DNA of 64,000 nt from Polaribacter glomeratus (lineage in GTDB: Bacteria > Bacteroidota > Bacteroidia > Flavobacteriales > Flavobacteriaceae): contig NZ_MSCM01000001.1 of assembly GCF_002954665.1 (NCBI RefSeq), positions 1,798,075 through 1,862,074 on the forward strand, written 5' to 3'. Position numbers and translations under genes: made by a program. Below the pieces are notes generated by a model. The model searched no databases, was not told the DNA's origin, and saw nothing but the letters and a program-made list of their open reading frames with translations. Of the stretch, positions 17,791-26,640 are shown piece after piece. Positions within the stretch are counted from its first letter, which is position 1. Each line of letters begins with the position of its first letter.

Positions 17791-18027
17791 ATGATTTCAG
17801 ATTTAGAAGAAATAAGAAAATTAAAACATCCAAATTACAAAATAATGGAATTGGATAAAGATAAACTTCAAATTGAATTAAATTCTTGGTCTCGTGAAGA
17901 TTTAATAGACTGGTTATCTTGGAATGATAGAAATGGTGTGTATAAAGATGAAGATTCTCTATTGGAGTTTGATAACATTTTAGGTAAAACAGAAGCTATT
18001 GCTATTATTACTAGGCAAATTTCTTGA
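17791..18027 (+). CDS. small hypothetical protein
   Basis: This 78-residue acidic, soluble protein (starts MISDLEEIRKLKHPNYK) has no signal peptide or membrane segment. SWSREDLIDWLSWNDRNGVY is a compact helical core. I do not recognise a family. Codon use looks like that of the neighbours and there is a near-consensus -7 box (TATCTTTA, 17756-17763) about 30 bases upstream, so it is probably a real gene. It lies between sulP and the restriction-modification operon. The 265 bases after it hold only AT-rich sequence and a small CGTCTT/AAGACG hairpin at about 18190-18206. Confidence 0.55.
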   Translation: MISDLEEIRKLKHPNYKIMELDKDKLQIELNSWSREDLIDWLSWNDRNGVYKDEDSLLEFDNILGKTEAIAIITRQIS

Positions 18028-18292
18028 GGTTGTTTAAAACAAAAAGAAGTCAAAAAGTGACGTACAGGTTTTAAACAGATAATTTTTATTTCTTAGTTTT
18101 TTTTTAAAAAAGATTAAAAAAGTGATGAAGTAGAAACTTTTCAATTAAATTATTATCGAAAATTTGGAAAACATAATTTATCTTAAAAGCGTCTTTTGAT
18201 TAAGACGATTGAAAAGGAATTGATCATTTGTATTTCGTTAGTATTTTTTTAACGATAAAGGTTCAATTAATGAGTTATAAAGGATGAACAGT

Positions 18293-19372
18293 TTATTTTA
18301 TAAATCTAATTTGCAAGTTGAGTTTAAAGTAAAACTCTCCATCTTCTTCATAAACAATACCAAAATCGTGTCTGCTAGAACTTGCTGTCTCTAATTTTGT
18401 ATTATTAAATAAATAATCTTCAAATTGATTTCGGTTGTAAATATGATAACACAAAACATCCCCACTTTCCTTAACAATCAAATATCCTCCAGTTGCATCA
18501 TACTGGCCAGTCCAAACTTTCGAAGGCATCATTCCTAAAGCTACGTCTGTTAAAAATCGTTTAATTTTGTATTCGTAAAACTTATGTTCATTAGAAGTGT
18601 CAAAATTTAATGGATTTTTAGAATTTGTGTTTTCTACCAAATCCGAAACGCCTGAACTTTTACTAGCATAAAAGTCGTAAACTAAATGCGATAAAATTTC
18701 AGGTAGTTTACTATCAATAAGAATTAAATTGTTTGAGAATATTTGTTTTTCAGTTTTTACAAAATGAAAATGTCCCTTTGATTCTAAAACATAATTAATT
18801 CTATCCATTATTTTACTTCTCGAATCTATAGAATTAATTTTGATAATATCAGATTCTCTTAATTTTAGATTAGAAATTTTAAAAATAAAATTTGTAGTTT
18901 TTCCTGCATTAAGCAAGGTAGAAGGGCTTCCTAATTGTGATTTTATACTAAAACCTAAAGTGGGTTGTTGATTTGTTCTTTGGTCGTGAACAACGATTGT
19001 AATATCAGTCTTTGAATTTGAACTAGCTTTTAAAGAAAGACAATTAATAGATTGCATAAACTGCTCAATTTCTGGAACTGAAAAAGTTCTTTCTTTATTA
19101 CACTTAATTTTATCAAGTAAGAATTTAGCTTTTTCCTTAAACTCTGTAATTGGGATTTTTAAAACCTCTTCTCCACCAGAAATAAGTATGATTTCGTCTT
19201 TAATTGAATATTCAAAATCTCCATTATTTTCGGTTCTCAAAACACATAAGATGGGATACACAATTCCTTCTAATTTTTCAATTTCTTTGTTTCCCAGAAA
19301 TAACTGTTTGTCGCCAAGTAGTTTAAAAAGTGTGTAAATTTCACTCCACTCGCCCTTATTTCCTTTAATCAT
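18293..19372 (-). CDS. HpaII-like type II restriction endonuclease
   Basis: The 359-residue protein begins MIKGNKGEWSEIYTLFKLL and contains IKSQLGSPSTLLNAGKTTNF near residue 140. From memory both resemble R.HpaII, which is of nearly the same length and cuts CCGG. A nuclease core is plausible in KTDITIVVHDQRTNQQPTLG followed by FSIKSQ (a D...xxK arrangement). The gene overlaps the 104-residue gene by 4 bases and is last in an operon headed by a C5 cytosine methylase. That fits the rule that methylase is expressed first. The assignment of the CCGG site is inference. Confidence 0.7.
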   Translation of the reverse strand: MIKGNKGEWSEIYTLFKLLGDKQLFLGNKEIEKLEGIVYPILCVLRTENNGDFEYSIKDEIILISGGEEVLKIPITEFKEKAKFLLDKIKCNKERTFSVPEIEQFMQSINCLSLKASSNSKTDITIVVHDQRTNQQPTLGFSIKSQLGSPSTLLNAGKTTNFIFKISNLKLRESDIIKINSIDSRSKIMDRINYVLESKGHFHFVKTEKQIFSNNLILIDSKLPEILSHLVYDFYASKSSGVSDLVENTNSKNPLNFDTSNEHKFYEYKIKRFLTDVALGMMPSKVWTGQYDATGGYLIVKESGDVLCYHIYNRNQFEDYLFNNTKLETASSSRHDFGIVYEEDGEFYFKLNLQIRFIK

Positions 19373-19683
19373 ATTGCTAGTTCATTTGCTATTTCCCAAT
19401 TTTCATTGTCCCAAATTCTACCATTATAAGAAATTCGTGCTAAAAAATCGCTTTTTTCATTTATTACTCTACCTCCTAGCCAGTTGCCACTTCCCAATGA
19501 GTAAGTTTGAATAAATTTACGACAAATAGAAGATGCTTCTTCAAGGTCTTTAACTTCATAATAAATTAATCCATTTGGTTTTGATAATTCTTCAAACTTT
19601 GCGTTTGTTGAATATTGTTCAAATTTACCAGTATTAACTTCAGAACCCAGAGCTACAAATATTTTACTTTTTATCAAATTCAT
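19369..19683 (-). CDS. unknown 104-residue protein within the R-M operon
   Basis: This small soluble protein (starts MNLIKSKIFVALGSEVNTGK) sits between the methylase and the nuclease genes and overlaps each by 4 bases, so all three are translationally coupled. It has no helix-turn-helix that I can see, so it does not look like a controller protein, and it is not a Vsr nuclease by sequence. The central GSGNWLGGRVINEKSDFLAR stretch is its most distinctive part. I do not recognise a family. Confidence 0.8.
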   Translation of the reverse strand: MNLIKSKIFVALGSEVNTGKFEQYSTNAKFEELSKPNGLIYYEVKDLEEASSICRKFIQTYSLGSGNWLGGRVINEKSDFLARISYNGRIWDNENWEIANELAI

Positions 19684-20945
19684 ATTGCATTAAGTTTTTC
19701 TATTATTTTCTTAGCAGTAGCTTGAATTGCTGGAACTGCAACCGAATTTCCAAATTGTTTATAAGCTTGTGCATCTGAAACTACAATTTTAAAGTCGTCT
19801 GGAAAACCTTGTAATCTAGCCCATTCTCTCGGTGTCATTTTTCGAATTCCTTCTCTATTTACTTCTCCTATAATATGGGTTATTGGTTTAAAATCTTTTA
19901 ATCGGAAATCGTACACTAAATTCCTTTCTCGTCCCATTCCTCCGCAAACAACTGCGTTGGCAGTTCCGTTATTTGGAATAATTTCGTAACCAAAGCCATT
20001 CCCTTTACTTGCGTGCCTAGCTTTATGATTTCGCAAAGTATTTACATAAGTTTCAGATAGATAATACTTTACAGAAACAGTTTCGGATTCTAAAATATCT
20101 TCAAGAGTATATTTTTTCTTAATAGGTTTTGGGTATTCAAACTCTGTAACTTTCAAATCTTTTCTAAACCCAACAATAAAAACTCGCTCTCTATTTTGTG
20201 GAACTCCAAATTCCTTTGCATTCATAACTTGTGGTTCTGGTACAAAATAACCTAAATCCTCACGTAAAACATTCAAAATAGTAGCTAATGTTTTTCCTTT
20301 GTCATGACTTCTTAAACCTTTTACATTTTCTAAAAATATTGCTTTCGGTTTTTTCTTTTTTATAATTTCTGCTACATCAAAAAACAATGTTCCGCGTGTG
20401 TCTTCAAATCCTCCTCTTTTTCCAGCGATTGAAAATGCTTGACAAGGAAACCCAGCACACAAAACATCAAATCCATCAGGAATATAATCTTTGGTCGCTT
20501 TTTTTGTAATATCTCCAAATGGAACTTCTCCAAAATTAGCCTGGTAAGTTTGTTTTGAATACCTGTCCCACTCACTTGTAAAAACACATTTTCCTTTAAG
20601 ATTTTGAAATGCAAGTCTGAAACCACCAATTCCCGCAAATAAATCTATAAACTTAAAACCAGGATTCTTAGGAGCAGGAAATGGAACATCTTCTTGTTGA
20701 AAAATCAAATACTGTAAAGCTTCTTCAGCTACTACTTTTGATATTTTCTCATCAGGAAATTTATATTCAAAAAAATTCTTAACGTGTTCTAGTGCATCAG
20801 GTTTATAGAAATGAGAAACACCTTTTTTGTAATTATGTAAATAATGTGTAAAGGCAGCTTCTGTATCTTTTTCAGAGCCTATAAGCTTTATTTTAAATTT
20901 TTTATCTTCAAAATTTTCAATAGTTATACTTTCTTTTAGAAGCAC
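19680..20945 (-). CDS. DNA (cytosine-5-)-methyltransferase
   Basis: The 421-residue protein carries the ordered motifs of C5 cytosine methylases. Motif I is DLFAGIGGFR at 101-110; motif IV is PCQAFS with the catalytic C168; motif VI is ENV at 206-208; motif VIII is QNRER at 250-254. The target-recognition region follows, then MTPREWARLQGFP and the motif X segment YKQFGNSVAVP near the C-terminus. An extra 95 residues precede motif I. The start is GTG at 20945; no better start is visible upstream. It protects host DNA from the nuclease at 18293-19372 and is first in the operon. Confidence 0.93.
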   Translation of the reverse strand: MLLKESITIENFEDKKFKIKLIGSEKDTEAAFTHYLHNYKKGVSHFYKPDALEHVKNFFEYKFPDEKISKVVAEEALQYLIFQQEDVPFPAPKNPGFKFIDLFAGIGGFRLAFQNLKGKCVFTSEWDRYSKQTYQANFGEVPFGDITKKATKDYIPDGFDVLCAGFPCQAFSIAGKRGGFEDTRGTLFFDVAEIIKKKKPKAIFLENVKGLRSHDKGKTLATILNVLREDLGYFVPEPQVMNAKEFGVPQNRERVFIVGFRKDLKVTEFEYPKPIKKKYTLEDILESETVSVKYYLSETYVNTLRNHKARHASKGNGFGYEIIPNNGTANAVVCGGMGRERNLVYDFRLKDFKPITHIIGEVNREGIRKMTPREWARLQGFPDDFKIVVSDAQAYKQFGNSVAVPAIQATAKKIIEKLNAI

Positions 20946-21429
20946 TTATTCGATTTTTTAATTATTACCGCAAGTTATGAAAAAAAGTTCATTTTAAATT
21001 ACATATAAATTATTGTTCATACCATAGACTCCTTAAATCAGTCCAAATTCTACCAATCTAAAACCTTAAGCAAGTTTAGCATCACATTAAAATTCAAACT
21101 ACAAAAACAATAAGAAAATCCAGAAACTTTAGTAGTCTATATTTCACTAATGCTCGTATATTCTAACTAAAACTCCCACCAATAAAACCATTAACAGTTT
21201 CTAAAACCCCATCAAGAACAAACTTTATCCCGCATCAAGACGCACTTTATATTGCAGCCTGATGCAGTTTGTGTCGCGTCAAGGTGCAATTCTAAAAAGT
21301 ACTAGTATATATTTCTAAATATACTAGTATAAATTATAAAAAGTTGTAGTATTTTTACAAAGAACGCTTTTAATACCTTAAAAGAGAGATAGTTTCTAAG
21401 TTTTATAAATATACAAAAAAAAGCACATA
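20946..21429. other. divergent regulatory gap between methylase and HU-like gene
   Basis: This 484-base gap has no credible open reading frame. The half near the HU-like gene holds a pair of related 13-mers, GCATCAAGACGCA at 21232-21244 and GCGTCAAGGTGCA at 21276-21288 (10 of 13 identical). It also holds an inverted repeat at 21300-21329. The half near the methylase is plain AT-rich sequence. Confidence 0.6.
21300..21329. repeat. 11-bp inverted repeat upstream of the HU-like gene
   Basis: TACTAGTATAT at 21300-21310 is perfectly inverted as ATATACTAGTA at 21319-21329 with an 8-base spacer. It lies about 100 bases before the HU-like start and could be an operator or hairpin. A near-consensus -7 box (TATTTTTA, 21349-21356) lies just downstream. 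Confidence 0.7.
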
Positions 21430-21831
21430 ATGATGGCATTACGTTATAGAATAACCAAAAGAACCAATAGTATAAAAAATAAAGAGGAACAATATATTTT
21501 ACAAGCAGTAAATACAGGTACTATAGATTTAGATACTTTAAGCGAAAGTATAAGCAACGAGTGTACTTTGCATGAAGTAGATGTAAAAGCAGTATTAATG
21601 GCTTTGGGTAAAAAGCTAGACTATTATTTAAGTAATGGTAAAATTGTAGATTTAGGTGATGTTGGTAAATTTAAAATGGGCTTTAATGGCATAGCAGCTG
21701 CTACACCAAAAGCCTTAAGTGTAAAAAGAAATATCAAAAAATTTCATATTAACTATCAACCATCTGTTAAAATGAAAAGAAAGTTAAAGGCAGGTATTAC
21801 TACTTATAAAGAAGGTAGTAGAAGTGTTTAA
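21430..21831 (+). CDS. HU-like DNA-binding protein (HU-HIG type)
   Basis: This 133-residue basic protein has a long version of the HU/IHF fold. LSESISNECTLHEVDVKAVL near residue 38 forms the helical body, and GKIVDLGDVGKFKMGFNG near residue 75 forms the beta part. The tail FHINYQPSVKMKRKLKAG is lysine rich. Bacteroidota encode many such HU-like proteins, presumed to bind and bend DNA. The start could be the first or second ATG of MMALRY. It stands alone, with an inverted repeat and a 13-mer pair upstream that may be its own control sites. Confidence 0.87.
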   Translation: MMALRYRITKRTNSIKNKEEQYILQAVNTGTIDLDTLSESISNECTLHEVDVKAVLMALGKKLDYYLSNGKIVDLGDVGKFKMGFNGIAAATPKALSVKRNIKKFHINYQPSVKMKRKLKAGITTYKEGSRSV

Positions 21832-21866
21832 TTATTTTAAAATACCCGATACCTTTATGTGGTAAT

Positions 21867-24080
21867 TTACACCAAACCAAAATCAACCAAAGGCAAACTT
21901 CTTATACGTTTCCCTGTAGCATTAAAAATAGCGTTGCAAATTGCCGGCGCCATAACAGGCACTCCCGGTTCCCCCACTCCTGTTGGGCGTTCGTGCATCG
22001 CTTCTATAATGTCTACATGAATTTTTGGTGCATCTTTCATTCTTGTCATTTCATAATCATAGTAATTATGTTGTTCAACGGCGCCTTCTTTTACAGAAAT
22101 CTTACCGTACAATGCAAGCGACATCCCAAAGATAGCAGCACCTTCTAACTGGTTTTTAATATTGTCTTTGTTTAGTGCCAAACCACAATCGATGGTAGTC
22201 CAAACATTTTCTACTTTTACCTTTTCGTTAATTACAGAAACCTCTACAATAGTAGCAACATAACTGTAAAAACTATAATGAATTGCCACTCCTAAACCGT
22301 GGTTTTCAGGAATCGTTTTACCCCAATTAGAAACTTTAGCAGTATTTTTTAAAACGGCTTTCATTCGTTTAGAATCGTACGGAAACTCAGATCTACCTTC
22401 TATAACCCTATCGGCTCCTATTAAATCTAAATGAAATTGAACGGCATCTTTTTTGGCTGCAAATGCCAATTCGTCTACAAAAGAATTGTTACCAAAACCA
22501 CTATGAATATGCACTACAGAGCGCATCCAACCAATTCTTAAATTGGCTTCTGCTTTGGCATTTTCTAAACTAAAATTAGAGATATTGTACGGATTATTTG
22601 TAAACCCTTGATTGAGTTCAAAACCAGACGCATACTCAGACAAAGGTTTAAATGACGATACAATAGAAGGGAATGCAACTCTTTGCAACCAACCTGTAAC
22701 TTGGCCGTTTGTATCTAAAGAACCTTTTAAGTATTGTGCACTTGTTGCGTGGTAAAAACTATGCTGAATGTCATCTTCACGCGTCCAAACTACTTGAACG
22801 GGTGCTTTTATTTTTTTGGATAAAGCAACGGCTTCTACCACAAAATCAGATTTTGATTTACGTCCAAAACCTCCGCCTAAAAAAGTAACGTTTACGGTAA
22901 TATTTTCTAAAGGAATTTCAAAAAAGTGCGCAAGCTCTGCTCTTGCTGTTTGTGGATCTTGAACAGGTGCCCAAACTTCAATTTTATTTTTTTGAAACCA
23001 TGCAGTTGCATTTGGCACTTCCATTGGTGCGTGCACTAAAAACGGAACATGATAAATTGCTTCTACTGTTTTTGCTGCCTCCTCAAAAGCATCATCCACT
23101 TTTCCAGTACTACCAGGAACTAATTTTCCTTTTTCTTTAATTCTGTTGGTAAGTGTTTGTTTGAATTTTTCGGAATCAAATGAATGATTTTCGCCATAAT
23201 TCCACTCAATTTCTAAACTTTCTTTTCCTTGAAAAGCAGCCCACGTGTTGTTGGCAATAACTGCAACACCACCTAAAGCTCCAAAAAACGATCCTGTTGG
23301 CGGCACCAATCTATCTAACTGAAAAACTTTTTCTACACCCGGTGTTTTCTCAGCCGCATTTGCATTAAAACTTTTTACCGACCCAAATGTAACTGGGCAT
23401 CTCGCAATCGCAGCAAATTTCATATTTGGTATGCGAACATCGATTCCGTAGGTTGCTGTACCATGTGTAAAGGCTTTTAAATCTACGCTTTTTAAAGTTT
23501 TACCAATGTATTTAAAGTCTTCAACTTTTTTTAGTTGGATGGTTGCGTCGTCAGGAATGGTAAGTTTCGCTGCTTCTTCCACTAAATCGCCAAAGAAGAT
23601 TTTCTCACTTGTGTTTTTATTGATGACAAAATGGTTTTCTGCAAAACAGTCTGCTTCTGAAACTTTCCATTTCTTAGAAGCGGCAGTAATTAACATTGCT
23701 TTTGCAGTTGCACCCATTTTACGCATTGGTGCTAACAAAGTTCTTACACTTCGTGAGCCATCTGTATTTTGATTGCCATATTTGGCATTTCCTGTTGCTT
23801 GTTGAACGGTAATAAATTTCCAATCTGCTTCTAGTTCATCCGCAATTGCAGATGCTAAAGAGGTTCTAATTCCTTGCCCCATTTCTGAGCGAGAAGCCAT
23901 TAAAATAATATTTCCGTCTTTCTGAATTTGCACAAATAAGTTCGGTGCAAAAGTGCCTTCTATTTGCGGGATAAAATCTTTGCTATCCGAAGAAATGTTG
24001 CATCCTAAGATGATTCCGCCAGTAGCCAATCCAAATAATTTTACAAAATCTCTACGATTTATTTGCTGTATTTTACTCAT
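21867..24080 (-). CDS. molybdopterin-binding aldehyde dehydrogenase, isoquinoline 1-oxidoreductase beta-like
   Basis: The 737-residue protein starts with a twin-arginine signal (NRRDFVKLFGLATGG) whose end has an ILGC sequence, so it is probably exported and possibly lipidated. The molybdopterin domains follow: MASRSEMGQGIRTSLA near residue 58, TFLGGGFGRKSKSDF near 400 and the catalytic glutamate in GVGEPGVPVM near 698. This matches the large subunit of the isoquinoline 1-oxidoreductase group, which hydroxylates N-heterocycles or oxidises aldehydes. The true substrate is unknown. It overlaps the small-subunit gene by 4 bases. Confidence 0.9.
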   Translation of the reverse strand: MSKIQQINRRDFVKLFGLATGGIILGCNISSDSKDFIPQIEGTFAPNLFVQIQKDGNIILMASRSEMGQGIRTSLASAIADELEADWKFITVQQATGNAKYGNQNTDGSRSVRTLLAPMRKMGATAKAMLITAASKKWKVSEADCFAENHFVINKNTSEKIFFGDLVEEAAKLTIPDDATIQLKKVEDFKYIGKTLKSVDLKAFTHGTATYGIDVRIPNMKFAAIARCPVTFGSVKSFNANAAEKTPGVEKVFQLDRLVPPTGSFFGALGGVAVIANNTWAAFQGKESLEIEWNYGENHSFDSEKFKQTLTNRIKEKGKLVPGSTGKVDDAFEEAAKTVEAIYHVPFLVHAPMEVPNATAWFQKNKIEVWAPVQDPQTARAELAHFFEIPLENITVNVTFLGGGFGRKSKSDFVVEAVALSKKIKAPVQVVWTREDDIQHSFYHATSAQYLKGSLDTNGQVTGWLQRVAFPSIVSSFKPLSEYASGFELNQGFTNNPYNISNFSLENAKAEANLRIGWMRSVVHIHSGFGNNSFVDELAFAAKKDAVQFHLDLIGADRVIEGRSEFPYDSKRMKAVLKNTAKVSNWGKTIPENHGLGVAIHYSFYSYVATIVEVSVINEKVKVENVWTTIDCGLALNKDNIKNQLEGAAIFGMSLALYGKISVKEGAVEQHNYYDYEMTRMKDAPKIHVDIIEAMHERPTGVGEPGVPVMAPAICNAIFNATGKRIRSLPLVDFGLV

Positions 24081-24541
24081 ATCGATTCGTTTTTAAGTGC
24101 AACAGCTTTATGAATAGCTTTTTTAATTCTTGTATAGGTTCCGCATCTACAAATATTACTACTCATAGCAGCATCAATATCTTTATCCGTAGGGTTTTCT
24201 GTTGCATCTAACAAAGAGGTTGCGGCAATTAGTTGCCCAGATTGGCAATATCCACATTGTGGCACATTACCCTCATTCCAAGCTTCTCGTAAAAACTCTA
24301 AATTTGGTGATGATCCTTCGATTGTAAAAATTTCTTTACCAAAAGCATAAGAAACCGGCATGCTACAAGATTTTGTAAGTGTACCATCAATTAAAACAGA
24401 ACAGGCGCCGCATTGACTTACACCACAACCAAATTTTGTACCTGTTAAACCTACAATATCCCTAATTGCCCACAAAAGCGGCATATCGTCTTGTACATCA
24501 ATAGTGTACGATTTTCCGTTAATTGATAAATTTTTACTCAC
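24077..24541 (-). CDS. 2Fe-2S subunit, isoquinoline 1-oxidoreductase alpha-like
   Basis: The 154-residue protein binds two 2Fe-2S clusters. The plant-type site is in GCGVSQCGACSVLIDG (residues 38-53) with a further cysteine in KSCSMPV. The second site is in CGYCQSG near 97 and ICRCGTYTRI near 130. It passes electrons from the molybdenum subunit encoded next. It has no signal peptide of its own and would be exported with the Tat-signal partner. No cytochrome gene, the usual third partner, is adjacent. Confidence 0.93.
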   Translation of the reverse strand: MSKNLSINGKSYTIDVQDDMPLLWAIRDIVGLTGTKFGCGVSQCGACSVLIDGTLTKSCSMPVSYAFGKEIFTIEGSSPNLEFLREAWNEGNVPQCGYCQSGQLIAATSLLDATENPTDKDIDAAMSSNICRCGTYTRIKKAIHKAVALKNESI

Positions 24542-25011
24542 CTGTATCGATTTTGAAGTTACAAGTTACGGAATTGCATTTGAATTATAAAATAAAGAAT
24601 TCTAAAAACTTTATTGTTTTTAATCATTGCAGGATAAAAAAGAAAATACCACTACGCTTTTAAGCCTAGAAACAAGATTTGCTGCAAAGAATCTAACAAA
24701 TGTGTAAAACCTAAATAAAATTACCTGTCTTATCTCTATAAAATTATTTCAAAGAATGAATAACACATTTATTTTAACTGGATATGTAAACTAAAAATAT
24801 CTTTAATTAAAAACTAGTGTTTGTTAATTAAAAAAATAAATCCGTCTATAGCACTTGTACGCCTTAAAAAAGAAAATTTGTTCTCCTAAAGGTTCGAGTA
24901 ATTTTTTCTTTAAAAAGTTACATGGAAAACCTATTTAAAACTAAAATTGCTGCTCGAGACACAAATTTTACTCATTTCTATCGTAAAATTCACATTGGGT
25001 TAAGTAAAACT
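24542..25011. other. 470-base gap without recognised features
   Basis: This AT-rich gap lies between two minus-strand transcription units: the 2Fe-2S subunit start and the end of the lactonase gene. I see no open reading frame of note, no clear terminator hairpin and no repeat shared with other gaps. Confidence 0.5.
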
Positions 25012-26118
25012 TTAAAATAAAATACAAACGGGCATTGGTGCAGCAATTTCGCTTACAAAAGTTAATTTTCCTGTTTTTGAATTTCGTTTAAATGAAACAA
25101 TATTATTCGTATCTTGATTTGCAACTATCAAAAATACTTCATTGGGTGATAAAGAAAAATTACGTGGATGTTTCCCTAAAACAGGTTGAAATCCAATCGT
25201 TTTTAAAGTTCCGTTTTTGGGGTTTACCGTATACATTACAATTGATTCATGGCCGCGATTTGAAGCATATAAAAATTTGCCATCCTTTGTAATATGAATA
25301 TCTGCAGCTTTGCTATATGCCGTAAAATCTTCTGGAAGTGTTGCTATTGAAGACTCCACATAATACGTGTTTTCTTTTTCTTTTACTAAAGAAACGGTAT
25401 TATTTAGTTCGTTTAAAACATATATCCATTTATTATTTGGATGAAAAGTTACATGTCTTGGCCCTGCTCCTTCTGCCATTTCTAAGGTTTTTTGATTGGT
25501 TAAAACCAACTTATTTTGGGTTGTATCAATAGTAGAAAACCACAATTGATTTGTGCCTAAATCTACAGATATCAATTCGTTTTTTGTAGGATGAAACCAA
25601 GCTGAATGTGCATGTGGCCCTTCTTGTCTGCCTGTAGTTCCTTTACCAACGTGTTGTTGCACATGTAATAAACTAGATAATTTACCTGATGCATCTGCTT
25701 TTAATAAACCAACACTTCCGCCGCCATAATTTGCAGTAACTATATAATTTTGATCATTTAAAGCTACAAAACAAGGTCCTGCTCCACCACTTTCTTCTTT
25801 ACTTATAAGTTGTAACGAATCCTTTTCAATTTTAAAAGATTTTACAAATCCTGTTCCGTTTTCATTGGTTTCGCCCACTGCAAAAAGTATTTTACTATCT
25901 TTTGATTTTACTAAAAAAGTTGGATTGATCGTTTCTACAGCCAATCCTATTTTAGAAAGTTTTCCTTCGGATGAGATTGCGTATTTGTAAATTCCCTTAG
26001 AATCTTTTTGTGTGTATGTGCCTACATAGAAAGCATAGTTTTCTTTCTGTACTGATTTGCATCCTGTCATTACTATTATTGTAATTACAATTAAAAAGGT
26101 TGTTGCTATTTTATTCAT
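25012..26118 (-). CDS. 6-phosphogluconolactonase-family seven-bladed propeller lipoprotein
   Basis: Starting at the ATG at 26118 (MNKIATTFLIVI), this is a 368-residue lipoprotein with the lipobox ending MTGC. The body is a lactonase-type beta-propeller: YVGTYTQKDSKGIYKYAIS, NYGGGSVGLL near 125, GRQEGPHAHSAWFHP near 157 and GAGPRHVTFHPNNKWIYVLN near 220. Cytoplasmic relatives (Pgl, YbhE) open 6-phosphogluconolactone. A lipidated exported copy probably acts on another lactone or sugar acid. It is the last of four genes that begin with coaD, 2 bases after the preceding gene. Confidence 0.85.
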   Translation of the reverse strand: MNKIATTFLIVITIIVMTGCKSVQKENYAFYVGTYTQKDSKGIYKYAISSEGKLSKIGLAVETINPTFLVKSKDSKILFAVGETNENGTGFVKSFKIEKDSLQLISKEESGGAGPCFVALNDQNYIVTANYGGGSVGLLKADASGKLSSLLHVQQHVGKGTTGRQEGPHAHSAWFHPTKNELISVDLGTNQLWFSTIDTTQNKLVLTNQKTLEMAEGAGPRHVTFHPNNKWIYVLNELNNTVSLVKEKENTYYVESSIATLPEDFTAYSKAADIHITKDGKFLYASNRGHESIVMYTVNPKNGTLKTIGFQPVLGKHPRNFSLSPNEVFLIVANQDTNNIVSFKRNSKTGKLTFVSEIAAPMPVCILF

Positions 26119-26120
26119 TT

Positions 26121-26630
26121 TTAAAATTTGATAGTTGGCGTTTCCCAAGAAATTGAATCTCCTAAAATTTGATATTTCTCGCTGATGATGGTAGCTTTTT
26201 TGGGCGTAAACTTTATCAAAGTAAAATCTGTTGTTTTGTTTTTATAAAAGCTTTTCCATGCTTTTTTCCAAAACTTCTCTTTCTCGTTTTTAGTATTTAC
26301 AATGTTTGCAGTTCCTTGTAACGTAACATAACTTGCACTTTTTGCATCAAAATAATACAAGCTTACTTGTTGGTTTTTTTGAATCTGACGAACTTTTAAA
26401 CTCTTTGGGTTTGTACCCATCCAAACCGTAAAGTCTTCTTCTGGCAAAAAAGGATCCATTGCTCTTGCGTGCGCTACTCCTAAAGAATCTACGGTAATTA
26501 ATGCGCAGTTTTTTGCATCTGTCATAATCTCTTTTGCAATTTCTTTGATGTCTTTTTTAACAGAATTTGGGGCATTTTTACAACTCACAAAAACAATTAT
26601 CAAAAAGGAACAAAGAAAATATTTCATCAA
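26121..26630 (-). CDS. pyridoxamine-5'-phosphate-oxidase-like lipoprotein
   Basis: This 169-residue protein has a lipoprotein signal ending FVSC. The mature part has an FMN-binding split barrel of the general-stress/PNPOx type: ALITVDSLGVAHARAMDPF, FTVWMGTNPKSLKVRQI and VSLYYFDAKSASYVTLQG. Most such proteins are cytoplasmic, so the lipidated form is notable. Its flavin binding and substrate are unproven. It sits between a carboxypeptidase and the lactonase, with gaps of 10 and 2 bases. Confidence 0.82.
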   Translation of the reverse strand: MMKYFLCSFLIIVFVSCKNAPNSVKKDIKEIAKEIMTDAKNCALITVDSLGVAHARAMDPFLPEEDFTVWMGTNPKSLKVRQIQKNQQVSLYYFDAKSASYVTLQGTANIVNTKNEKEKFWKKAWKSFYKNKTTDFTLIKFTPKKATIISEKYQILGDSISWETPTIKF

Positions 26631-26640
26631 AAATTATAAT

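Noticed and set aside
24542..25011. Remnant gene in the 470-base gap before the 2Fe-2S subunit
   Set aside because: I looked for fragments on both strands; no stretch of codons resembled a known family.
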